A stretch of DNA of 14,629 bases from a bacterium (GCA_030017825.1 JASEGW010000030.1:1-14629), one strand, 5' to 3'. Positions 8,562 to 14,629 are shown, counted from the stretch's first letter. The notes: generated by a model not told the origin, from the sequence alone. Numbers and translations are program-made.

Positions 8562-8978
8562 CTATTTTTTATTTTCAACCGGATTTGGTCCTAATTCTTT
8601 TATTCTTGCCGTCATATCAGTTACTGCTCGCACAAATTCATCTGGCTCACCAGCAGACATGAACTGTACATGTAGTCGATTTCCGCCAAAACCTATTTCA
8701 TCTAATATATCTTTTAAGAACATTACCTTGGCTTCTGCCTTATAATTACCTTCCATAAAATGGCATTGTTCTTTTCGGCATCCTGTAACTAAAACACCAT
8801 CTACTCCTTTATTAAACGCTTCTAAGATATAAAGAATATCTACCTTTCCTGAACATGGAAGTCTTAACAGCTCTACATTTGCTGGGTAATGCTCTTTTCT
8901 TGTGCCAGCAGTATCTGCAGCCACATATGAACAATAGTTACAGCAAAAAGTAATTATTTTTGGCTCAAAATCACTCAT
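8562..8978 (-). CDS. mvhD: MvhD-type [2Fe-2S] adaptor (first MvhD of the operon)
   Basis: A 138-aa MvhD/HdrA-delta family protein that would carry a [2Fe-2S] cluster and link the 658-aa HdrA to an electron donor or acceptor enzyme. Family cysteines are visible in FCCNYCSYVAAD (near 11-22), LPCSGKVD, and GCRKEQCHF. The last motif differs from the usual GCxPGxCH form, because the glycine turn is replaced by charged residues. It starts at ATG 8978 with AAGGAG upstream. A 110-bp gap separates it from hdrA, the largest gap inside the operon. In hydrogenase-linked complexes MvhD sits beside MvhAG subunits, but no hydrogenase gene is in the window, so its redox partner is unknown. Confidence 0.92.
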   Translation of the reverse strand: MSDFEPKIITFCCNYCSYVAADTAGTRKEHYPANVELLRLPCSGKVDILYILEAFNKGVDGVLVTGCRKEQCHFMEGNYKAEAKVMFLKDILDEIGFGGNRLHVQFMSAGEPDEFVRAVTDMTARIKELGPNPVENKK

Positions 8979-9088
8979 TTGAGTACTCCTTTTTATAGTA
9001 TTAAGTTGTGAGTTATTAATTCTAACTTAAATAGAAAGTTAATATTTTTTATAACTTAAAAAACTCCCAACCTATTACCTTGACCCTA
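8979..9088. other. Largest gap inside the operon; low-complexity GAGTTA-like words
   Basis: This 110-bp non-coding stretch between hdrA and the first mvhD is AT-rich. It contains repeated words such as AAGTTA, TAACTT and GAGTTA in both orientations, including a 6-bp AAGTTA/TAACTT inverted pair near 9037-9057. I see no convincing promoter or terminator; only the mvhD ribosome binding site next to 8978 is clear. Read-through transcription is assumed. Confidence 0.5.
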
Positions 9089-11065
9089 TTAATGTGAACC
9101 TATCAATGCCCCCACTTCAGCTAAAACTTGATTGTCTTTATAGTGTCGAAGCTGCATAGCGCCAGTAGGACAGTTGGCAGCACACATACCGCAACCATGA
9201 CACAATGCTTCGGAAACTACAGCTTTTCGTCCTTCTGGGAGATCAACCATGGTTATAGCGTCAAAAGGACAAGTTTTTTCGCATATATCACAACCTTTAC
9301 ACTCTTCTTTATTGACTAAGGCTTTATCTAAACTAATCTCTGCAATATCGCTTGAAAGTAGAGCCATAGTTCTAGCTGCAGCACCTGAAGCTTGGGCTAC
9401 AGCATCTGGAATATCCTTTGGTCCCTGGGCAGCTCCAGCAACAAATATTCCTTCTACAGAAGTATCAACTGGTCTTAGCTTTGGATGGAACTCCTTGATA
9501 AAACCGCCATCATCTGTAGCAATGCCTAACACTTTAGCCACCTCTTTTGTGCCATCAGAAGGATCTGTTGCACAAGAAAGAACAACCATTTCTGATTCTA
9601 TTTCCTTGAATTCTTTTGTAAAAGTATCCTCAACTCGAACAATTAAATTATTACTTCCATCGTCTGTTCCAATAATTTCACCTGGACGACCACGAGTTAA
9701 TCTTACACCTAAATCCTGCACTCTCTGGTAATACTCCTCATATCCTTTGCCAAAAGCACGGATATCCATATAACAAATATCAATTTGAGAGTCTTTAATG
9801 CAATCTCTCTTTAAAAGATTTGCATGCTTTAAAGCAATCATACAGCATACTCGAGAACAATACTTTCTACCCGTAGGTTTATCATCTCTGGAACCCATAC
9901 ATTGCACCATTACAATCCTCTTGGGCTCTTTGTTGTCAGATGGTCTTATAATCTTACCTTCTGTAGGACCATTAGGATCCATCATACGAGCAAGCTGCAT
10001 TTGGGTAATTATATTTGGATAACGCCCATAACCATAATTTCCTTTTATCGAAGGATCATATTCTTTATATCCAGTGGCAACAATTATTGCTCCTACATTT
10101 AATTTGACCATCTGTGATTTTTGCTCATAATCAACAGCATCTGCAGGACAAATCTTTTTACATACTCCACATTTACCTTTAGTAATTTGCAGACAAACAG
10201 AGGTATCTATAGTAGCAACTTTTGGAAGAGCGTTTGGAAATGGGATATATATTGCTTTCCTTTGTCCTATTTGGTTATAATCATCTGCTGTTTTAGAAGG
10301 ACATTTTGCCATACAATCACCACAGCCCACACATTTTCTCTCATCAACAAGCCTGGCTTTTTTTTCAACGACAACTTCAAAATTGCCCATGCTACCATTA
10401 CATTCTCTAAGCTCAGCATAGCTTAGTATTTCTATATTCTTATGAGCAGCTACTTCATTCATTTTAGGAGATACAGTGCACATGGCACAGTCATCAGTAG
10501 GAAAGGTTTTTAGAACTTTGGGCATATTTCCACCAATAGAAGCATCCTTTTCTACCAAATAAACTTTAAAGCCAGCATCAGCTAAATCTAAAGATGCTTG
10601 TATTCCTGCAATTCCAGCACCAACTACTAAGACATCCTTGTTCATAATCTGCTTTTTCTTTTCAATTGGCTCTAATGTTTTTGCTCTAGCTACTGCGCCT
10701 CTAACTAAATCTTTTGCTTTTTGTAAAGCTTTATCAGGCTCATCAGAATGAGGAAAAGAACAGTGCTCTCTAATATTTGCCATAGCTAAATAATAGGGAT
10801 TTAAGCCTGTTTCTTGCAAAGTTCTTCTAAAAGTTGGCTCGTGAAACTTTGGTGAACAAGAAGCTACTACTACTCTATCCAAGTTATATTCAGCAATCTT
10901 ATCCTTTATAAGATCTTGACCCGCCTCTGAACACATAAATATATAGTTTTCTGCTACTGGAACATTTTCTAAAGTAAGAGCATACTTGGTTAGCTCTTCC
11001 ATATTTATATACTTTGAAATATTTCCACCGCAATGGCAGATAAAAACACCTACTTTATCACCCAA
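9089..11065 (-). CDS. hdrA: HdrA, FAD/iron-sulfur electron-bifurcating subunit
   Basis: At 658 aa this matches the length of methanogen HdrA, the flavin-based bifurcating subunit of soluble heterodisulfide reductases. Visible domains: N-terminal HdrA domain (1-140, with Cys10, Cys12, Cys45, Cys70); FAD-binding GAGIAG (149-154); FPTDDCAMC (Cys193, Cys196); inserted ferredoxin (Cys245/248/251/255 and Cys291/299/302/306); the motif Cys389/403/407/408, which corresponds to the HdrA-specific cluster ligands of the methanogen structure; and C-terminal ferredoxin (Cys589/592/595/599 and Cys622/625/628/632). The start is TTG at 11065, overlapping the hdrB stop by 8 bp, with GGAGGTG 7 nt upstream; no ATG fits this site. 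With hdrC and hdrB ahead of it, it forms a standard HdrABC core. Identity is secure; its physiological substrates are not. Confidence 0.96.
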   Translation of the reverse strand: MGDKVGVFICHCGGNISKYINMEELTKYALTLENVPVAENYIFMCSEAGQDLIKDKIAEYNLDRVVVASCSPKFHEPTFRRTLQETGLNPYYLAMANIREHCSFPHSDEPDKALQKAKDLVRGAVARAKTLEPIEKKKQIMNKDVLVVGAGIAGIQASLDLADAGFKVYLVEKDASIGGNMPKVLKTFPTDDCAMCTVSPKMNEVAAHKNIEILSYAELRECNGSMGNFEVVVEKKARLVDERKCVGCGDCMAKCPSKTADDYNQIGQRKAIYIPFPNALPKVATIDTSVCLQITKGKCGVCKKICPADAVDYEQKSQMVKLNVGAIIVATGYKEYDPSIKGNYGYGRYPNIITQMQLARMMDPNGPTEGKIIRPSDNKEPKRIVMVQCMGSRDDKPTGRKYCSRVCCMIALKHANLLKRDCIKDSQIDICYMDIRAFGKGYEEYYQRVQDLGVRLTRGRPGEIIGTDDGSNNLIVRVEDTFTKEFKEIESEMVVLSCATDPSDGTKEVAKVLGIATDDGGFIKEFHPKLRPVDTSVEGIFVAGAAQGPKDIPDAVAQASGAAARTMALLSSDIAEISLDKALVNKEECKGCDICEKTCPFDAITMVDLPEGRKAVVSEALCHGCGMCAANCPTGAMQLRHYKDNQVLAEVGALIGSH

Positions 11066-12032
11066 CTTGAGCCACCTCCTTTACTTTATTTTTCTGTACT
11101 TTTTCAATAAATGGCATAACATCCACATTGTGGGTCTTTATTCCTACCACTTTTACTGGATCGGCCCCTAAAACTAAAGCAGTCAATTGGGCATAATTTA
11201 AAACTGGAATATTAAATTCCTCGCCAGCTAATTTAGTAAGTGGTTTTTGATAATAATCAAGGTTTAAAGAGCAACCAGGACATTGAACAAGTAATAAATC
11301 AGGCTTTGTTGCCTTCATACTTTTAAGCTTTCTCAACATAACTGTTCTTGTGTAATCTCTATTAATTAAAGTATGACGAAAACCCATGCCACAACAAAGT
11401 GTTTTTTCATTATAATCCAGTCCTTCGCCACCAAAATTTTCTACTATCTTATCTAATACAATAGGATATTCCCAATCGCCAGTTGCTACATCGCTATAAA
11501 ATATCTTTGTATAATGACAGCCATGATGAGTGGCTACTTTTAATCCATCAAGAGAATATGTTGCTAATTTTTTTAGTTTTTCCCTGTGAGCATAGATTAC
11601 TTCAGTTGCATGATATATTTTTGCTTCACCTTTGTATTCTTTACCAAATTTTGCAATAATTTTATTAGCTTTTTCCTTTTCTTCTGGATAATGATCTAAA
11701 TGCTCTTGACACTCTTTTATATTTCCATAAGAAGTTGGGCATACACAAATTGCATTCTTATTCTTTTCTTCATTTTCTATTAATGAAAAATTCCTTGCTT
11801 GGATGGTTACATTTGTCTCCCATGGAATAATATCCGCATGATAATTAAATCCACTACAACATGTCTGTTTTGGATCTTCGGTATAGCTACAACCAAGTTT
11901 TTCAAAAATAAATCTTAGTGAACAATCAACTCCAGGAAAAAGAGTGCTCATTATACAGCTTCTAAAGAAATAATAGTTATCCAATGGTATTTCTTTATCC
12001 CCATGAAGTATTGGAACTCGTGTTTGTTTCAT
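11058..12032 (-). CDS. hdrB: HdrB, CCG-domain (non-cubane Fe-S) subunit with an altered N-terminal motif
   Basis: A 324-aa subunit with two CCG domains. In methanogen HdrB each CCG domain binds a non-cubane [4Fe-4S] cluster that reduces a disulfide. The C-terminal domain here is intact: Cys172, Cys213-Cys214-Gly, and CPGC (Cys251, Cys254). The N-terminal domain has Cys26 and Cys58-Cys59, but its last motif reads CPTS (Cys98, Ser101), so the final cysteine is replaced by serine (codon TCT at 11730-11732). Nearby extra cysteines (37, 48, 96, 108) could compensate. I start the gene at ATG 12032, which shares a base with the hdrC TAA stop (TAATG) and has AAGGAGG 7 nt upstream; an in-frame ATG at 12050 would lie inside hdrC without such a site. 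It ends 8 bp inside hdrA. It probably acts with HdrC as the acceptor-reducing module; the natural acceptor is unlikely to be CoM-S-S-CoB in a bacterium. Confidence 0.93.
   Translation of the reverse strand: MKQTRVPILHGDKEIPLDNYYFFRSCIMSTLFPGVDCSLRFIFEKLGCSYTEDPKQTCCSGFNYHADIIPWETNVTIQARNFSLIENEEKNKNAICVCPTSYGNIKECQEHLDHYPEEKEKANKIIAKFGKEYKGEAKIYHATEVIYAHREKLKKLATYSLDGLKVATHHGCHYTKIFYSDVATGDWEYPIVLDKIVENFGGEGLDYNEKTLCCGMGFRHTLINRDYTRTVMLRKLKSMKATKPDLLLVQCPGCSLNLDYYQKPLTKLAGEEFNIPVLNYAQLTALVLGADPVKVVGIKTHNVDVMPFIEKVQKNKVKEVAQVG
11073..11082 (-). promoter_or_regulatory. Strong ribosome binding site fixing the TTG start of hdrA
   Basis: AAAGGAGGTG ends 7 nt before the TTG at 11065 and lies within the last codons of hdrB. 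This supports TTG as the start and suggests that hdrA is translated by coupling to hdrB. Confidence 0.8.
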
Positions 12033-12733
12033 TATTTTTCCTCCTTCCAAGCTGGCTTGTAATAATCAAACGACCCTAAATGATCTAATAAATCCTTCAT
12101 TGCTACGCCATTCTTTTCAAAGTTATCCCAATATTTCCTATAAAGCGTTTCATCTAATATTGCTCTTAATTCTTTCATACTTTCTTCAGGAATTGGTTCC
12201 ATTCGAGCATCATCTGGTAAATAGCCTAATTCTTTTCTTATTTCCTTCATATTCTTCCACATATTTACGGCCGTTTCCCCAAATTCATCGATAAAACCAT
12301 CCCAGAAAACATCTGGTGAAAGACTATATCCTTTTGTGTAAAGGTTCCACATGAGAACTGTAGCGTAAGGTATCTTCTTTAGACCATGCCCTCTCCAGCA
12401 AGAAAGATATCTTAATATCATAATAACCCCACCTGGATTATTTCCCCTGGGACATCTTGACATACATGTATAACATTGCCCACATTCCCATATTCTATCA
12501 CCTTTAAGAAGCTCTTCTAAATTACCTTCATAAAGTTGTCTCATCATTTCTCTGGGATTAAATTCATAAATTCGAGCTGCCGGACAAGATGCGACACAAG
12601 TTGCACACTGCATACACTCTAAGAATCCATCAGGACATCTTGGATCATCTAAAATTTCCTTAAGAGATTCAAGCATGGTCTCTTTCTTCCTAATTGAGCC
12701 AACTTTTTCTTCTAATAGCTTAATCTCAGCCAT
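12032..12733 (-). CDS. hdrC: HdrC, two-cluster iron-sulfur subunit
   Basis: A 233-aa HdrC-type protein that relays electrons from HdrA to HdrB through two [4Fe-4S] clusters. The motifs are Cys40/43/46/50 (CMQCATCVASCP) and Cys84/87/90/94 (CGQCYTCMSRCP), in the usual order and spacing. About 140 residues follow the second motif, somewhat more than in methanogen HdrC; this tail is rich in aromatic and charged residues and has no transmembrane segment, so the complex is predicted to be soluble rather than HdrE-anchored. It is the first gene of the operon, with GGAGGTG just before the ATG at 12733, and lies about 147 nt downstream of the predicted sigma-54 start site. Its TAA stop overlaps the hdrB ATG. 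Confidence 0.95.
   Translation of the reverse strand: MAEIKLLEEKVGSIRKKETMLESLKEILDDPRCPDGFLECMQCATCVASCPAARIYEFNPREMMRQLYEGNLEELLKGDRIWECGQCYTCMSRCPRGNNPGGVIMILRYLSCWRGHGLKKIPYATVLMWNLYTKGYSLSPDVFWDGFIDEFGETAVNMWKNMKEIRKELGYLPDDARMEPIPEESMKELRAILDETLYRKYWDNFEKNGVAMKDLLDHLGSFDYYKPAWKEEK
12040..12046 (-). promoter_or_regulatory. Ribosome binding site that decides the hdrB start
   Basis: AAGGAGG sits 7 nt before the ATG at 12032. The upstream in-frame ATG at 12050 overlaps this element, so the shorter hdrB product is preferred. Confidence 0.8.
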
Positions 12734-12807
12734 TTAGCACCTCCAGTAATTTTTAAATTAAGAAATTAGGAGTTAGAATGCAATAAAACTCTTTTATTCT
12801 ACTTCTT

Positions 12808-12833
12808 ACTCTTCTTAAATACTCTTCTTAAAT
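12808..12833. repeat. Perfect 13-bp tandem duplication in the hdrC leader
   Basis: ACTCTTCTTAAAT occurs twice head to tail (12808-12820 and 12821-12833), preceded by a partial copy-like ACTTCTT. In the transcript this reads ATTTAAGAAGAGT twice. It may be replication slippage or a binding site; nothing in the sequence decides. Confidence 0.75.
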
Positions 12834-12889
12834 AAATATATCCAAATTTTTAGATTTTTAATGTGTTTAAATTTATATTAAAATATAAA

Positions 12890-12905
12890 AGCAATAATTA
12901 TGCCA
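12890..12905 (-). promoter_or_regulatory. Sigma-54 (RpoN) promoter of the hdr operon
   Basis: The minus strand reads TGGCATAATTATTGCT. This matches the sigma-54 consensus TGGCAC-N5-TTGC closely: the -24 GG (12904-12903) and -12 GC (12892-12891) are both present with the required 10 bases between them. Transcription would begin near 12880, giving a leader of about 147 nt before hdrC. The adjacent upstream gene encodes a sigma-54 activator with an intact GAFTGA loop, which makes the assignment much stronger. Confidence 0.85.
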
Positions 12906-12914
12906 ATCTAAAAT

Positions 12915-12932
12915 ATTTACCCAAAATTTACC
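12915..12932. repeat. Two ATTTACC words, 11 bp apart, just upstream of the sigma-54 promoter
   Basis: ATTTACC occurs at 12915-12921 (nested in TATTTACCC) and again at 12926-12932, about one helical turn apart and within 10-27 bp of the -24 element. Both face the same side of the helix. This could be a binding site for the activator or a bending protein, but the words are short and the region is AT-rich. Confidence 0.3.
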
Positions 12933-12954
12933 AAAAAAAATAAATAAAAATATC

Positions 12955-13000
12955 AGGATAATTCATAATACCTTATAAATCAAACAACTTATGAAATCCT
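12955..13000. promoter_or_regulatory. Candidate upstream activator site (interrupted inverted repeat)
   Basis: AGGAT-AA-TTCATAA (12955-12968) is mirrored by TTATGAA-ATCCT (12989-13000), giving 12 matching positions with a 2-nt insertion in one arm and a 20-bp spacer. It lies 50-95 bp upstream of the -24 element, the usual place for enhancer sites of sigma-54 activators. It is a candidate operator for the activator encoded next door. The long spacer makes an RNA hairpin less likely than a pair of protein half-sites. Confidence 0.45.
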
Positions 13001-13058
13001 TAAAATATATTTTATTTTTAAACAATTAACAATATACTTTTAGATTTAACAAAATTAT

Positions 13059-13102
13059 GATACTTTTTGCCTATAATAACTTTTTATTAGGCAATAAGTA
13101 TC
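13059..13102 (-). terminator. Long hairpin directly after the activator gene; probable terminator
   Basis: GATACTT-T-TTGCCTA (13059-13073) pairs with TAGGCAA-T-AAGTATC (13088-13102), giving 14 of 15 paired positions with further AT pairs possible toward the loop. It begins at the activator stop codon (13101-13103). The bases that follow on the minus strand (ATAATTTTG) form only a weak U-tract, so termination may be partial. The near-perfect symmetry would also suit a protein binding site. Confidence 0.5.
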
Positions 13103-14471
13103 AATTTAAATCATATCTTCTTAATTTGTATCTAAATCCACGTTGGCTTACTCCAAGTATTTTAGCTGCTTTAGTTTTATTTCCTTTAGTTTTTTTAAGT
13201 GCTTTTTCTATAAGATATTTTTCTATTATAGCTATATTCTCAGATAAAGAAAGATCTTCGGAAATCATCTGCGTATTAGAGCTACCCTCTTTTAAGGTAG
13301 TAGACTGCACAGATAAAGGTAAATACTCGTGCATAATAATTCCTTCTTCTCCCATAATTAATACTCTTTCCATTACATTTTCTAATTCTCTTACATTTCC
13401 AGGCCAGGAATAGTTTAATAACCTATCCATAGCTCCTTGGGTTATTCCTTGAATCGTCTTTTTGTGTTCTAAGCTAAATTTTCGCAAGAAATGATCCACT
13501 AAAATAGGAATATCTTCCTTTCTCTCCCTAAGAGGAGAAGTAAATAGAGGCACCACATTTAAACGGTAATAAAGATCTTCCCTAAAATTACCCTTTTTCA
13601 TTTCACTTTCCAAATTTTTATTAGTAGCTGCTATTATCCTCACATCAACTTTTATAGCTCTCTTTCCACCTAAACGCACAATCTCCCTCTCTTGGATAAC
13701 CCTTAACAGTTTTACTTGGGATGATAAAGGAATTTCTCCTATCTCATCAAGAAAAATTGTCCCTGCATGAGCTAATTCAAATCTTCCTTTCATTAAATCT
13801 GTTGCTCCGGTAAAAGCTCCCTTTTCATGCCCAAAAAGTTCATTCTCCAATAATGTCTCTGGTAATGACCCACAATTTATTTCAATAAGAGGATTATTGG
13901 CCCTATCTGAATTATAATGAATGGCTCGAGCAACTAAAGCCTTTCCAGTTCCAGATTCTCCCTGAATTAATACTGTAGCGTTAGTTATTGCTACCTTATT
14001 TATCTTTTCATAAATAATTTGCATACTCCGAGAAATACCCAGAATATTGTTTATACTATATTCCTTCTTTATATCTAACTGTAACTTACGATTAAATTCA
14101 ATTAATTCTTGCATCTGTAAAGCCCGTTGGGTTAATAATTCTAATTCTACCAAATCCACAGGACTACAAAGATGGGCATAAGCACCACGGTTCATACTAT
14201 CTACCACTAAAGTATGGTCCCCATGAGGTACAATAATAATAATTACTAATTTTGTATTTATCCTATGAATTCTATCTATCATTTCTAAAGAGTCAATCCC
14301 AGAAGTCATAATATCTAAGAAAACAATATTTATATCTGTCTCTTCTATTATTTTTAAAATATTCTCTTTTGAAAAGGAACAAATAATCCTTTGGTACATT
14401 TCACGCTTTAGTCTCTTCGTTAATTCATTTTTTTCTTCAATAACTAAAATACTACAATCTTTTACTTTCAT
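13101..14471 (-). CDS. NtrC-family sigma-54 transcriptional activator with degenerate receiver
   Basis: A 456-aa three-domain regulator. Residues 1-120 form a response-regulator receiver with the phospho-acceptor Asp53 and an acidic pair (Glu12, Glu13), but the conserved Thr/Ser is Val81 and the conserved Lys is Ser103, so phosphorylation-driven switching is doubtful. Residues about 143-370 are the sigma-54-interacting AAA+ domain: Walker A GESGTGK (171-177), GAFTGA loop (218-223), Walker B TIFLDE (238-243). The C-terminal end (about 415-452) is a Fis-type helix-turn-helix. The family hydrolyses ATP to open sigma-54 promoters from enhancer sites. No histidine kinase gene lies in the window. 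It is transcribed toward the hdr operon and ends 196 bp before the -24 element, so it probably activates that operon (inference). Confidence 0.94.
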   Translation of the reverse strand: MKVKDCSILVIEEKNELTKRLKREMYQRIICSFSKENILKIIEETDINIVFLDIMTSGIDSLEMIDRIHRINTKLVIIIIVPHGDHTLVVDSMNRGAYAHLCSPVDLVELELLTQRALQMQELIEFNRKLQLDIKKEYSINNILGISRSMQIIYEKINKVAITNATVLIQGESGTGKALVARAIHYNSDRANNPLIEINCGSLPETLLENELFGHEKGAFTGATDLMKGRFELAHAGTIFLDEIGEIPLSSQVKLLRVIQEREIVRLGGKRAIKVDVRIIAATNKNLESEMKKGNFREDLYYRLNVVPLFTSPLRERKEDIPILVDHFLRKFSLEHKKTIQGITQGAMDRLLNYSWPGNVRELENVMERVLIMGEEGIIMHEYLPLSVQSTTLKEGSSNTQMISEDLSLSENIAIIEKYLIEKALKKTKGNKTKAAKILGVSQRGFRYKLRRYDLN

Positions 14472-14513
14472 TTTCCAATTCCTAAATAGGCAATTTTTGC
14501 ATATTATTAACTA

Positions 14514-14541
14514 AATATAGCAAATATTTTCTTTTTTGCAA
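14514..14541 (-). promoter_or_regulatory. Candidate sigma-70-type promoter of the activator gene
   Basis: On the minus strand TTGCAA (14541-14536) and TATATT (14519-14514) are spaced by 16 bp, about 35-40 nt before the ATG at 14471. Both hexamers resemble -35 and -10 boxes, but in DNA this AT-rich such matches occur by chance. The activator ATG has only a weak ribosome binding site (GGAATTGGAAA). Bases 14542-14629 hold nothing else recognisable. Confidence 0.4.
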
Positions 14542-14629
14542 CTATAATAGACCCTCTGCAAAATAAACATAATTCTCAAGAAATAGAATATTTTCCTAAA
14601 AGGAACTAAAAGAAACTCAAACATTCAAG

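Larger units (their letters stand above)
12734..13100. other. Control region between the activator gene and hdrC
   Basis: This 367-bp gene-free stretch holds, in transcription order on the minus strand, a hairpin after the activator stop (13059-13102), an interrupted inverted repeat (12955-13000), tandem ATTTACC words (12915-12932), a sigma-54 promoter (12890-12905) and an untranslated leader of about 147 nt containing a 13-bp tandem repeat. The composition is extremely AT-rich, which could favour DNA bending between activator and promoter. No small gene with a ribosome binding site was found. Confidence 0.7.

Noticed and set aside
728..10426. Many plus-strand open reading frames of 60-160 codons opposite the hdr genes
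   Set aside because: They lie entirely antisense to long genes with clear Fe-S and flavin motifs, lack ribosome binding sites and show no recognisable domains.
2678..11065. Selenocysteine (in-frame TGA) in the HdrA genes
   Set aside because: All expected positions are encoded as cysteine and the frames run uninterrupted; no recoding is needed.
12032..12050. hdrB starting at the upstream ATG (12050)
   Set aside because: That codon overlaps the AAGGAGG ribosome site which serves the ATG at 12032, and it would add six residues encoded inside hdrC.
256..12733. Benzoyl-CoA reductase (Bam) or acetogen MetVF-Hdr operon
   Set aside because: HdrA/MvhD parts resemble those systems, but no BamB/BamC, MetF or MetV gene is present in the window.
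256..12733. Methanogen heterodisulfide reductase with hydrogenase (Mvh)
   Set aside because: No MvhA/MvhG, no other methanogenesis genes, and regulation by a bacterial sigma-54 promoter and activator.
13057..13413. A 118-codon plus-strand frame opposite the 3' end of the activator gene
   Set aside because: It overlaps the helix-turn-helix coding region of the activator in antisense and begins inside the terminator-like palindrome; no domain is recognisable.
1..14629. CRISPR arrays, tRNA or rRNA genes, insertion sequences
   Set aside because: No regularly spaced repeats, no cloverleaf-like or rRNA-like segments, no transposase-like protein and no terminal inverted repeats were seen.

Overview
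This 14.6-kb, strongly AT-rich window looks like chromosomal DNA of a strictly anaerobic bacterium. Signs are purine-rich Shine-Dalgarno sites before nearly every gene, a sigma-54 promoter with a matching sigma-54 activator, and a dense array of cysteine-rich iron-sulfur and flavin proteins. The genus cannot be named from sequence alone. The absence of any methanogenesis gene and the bacterial regulation argue against a methanogen.

Layout, read on the minus strand (right to left). 14471-13101 is an NtrC-type sigma-54 activator with a degenerate receiver domain, followed by a hairpin. 13100-12734 is a 367-bp control region with a near-consensus sigma-54 promoter at 12890-12905 and candidate upstream activator sites. 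12733-256 is one apparent operon of ten genes: hdrC, hdrB, hdrA, mvhD, a duplicated two-cluster ferredoxin-like gene, an hdrA::mvhD fusion, a double-length hdrA, another mvhD, a gene with an FrhB-like N-terminal half plus Fe-S clusters, and a gene resembling sulfhydrogenase beta subunit / AsrA. The last 255 bases hold no gene.

How it may work together. HdrA is the flavin-based electron-bifurcating subunit of heterodisulfide-reductase-type complexes, HdrBC is the thiol/disulfide (or alternative acceptor) module, and MvhD is the [2Fe-2S] adaptor that links HdrA to an electron-donating enzyme. The operon holds three successive HdrA-MvhD cassettes (separate, fused, and double-HdrA plus MvhD), giving four FAD/HdrA modules and three MvhD domains. 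No hydrogenase, formate dehydrogenase, MetF, BamB or FlxA subunit is present. The two terminal genes resemble electron-transfer subunits and may form the input or output module. I infer a large soluble electron-bifurcating or confurcating complex of unknown substrate, under sigma-54 control. HdrB also lacks one cysteine of its N-terminal CCG motif (CxxS in place of CxxC), so its active-site chemistry may differ from that of the methanogen enzyme.
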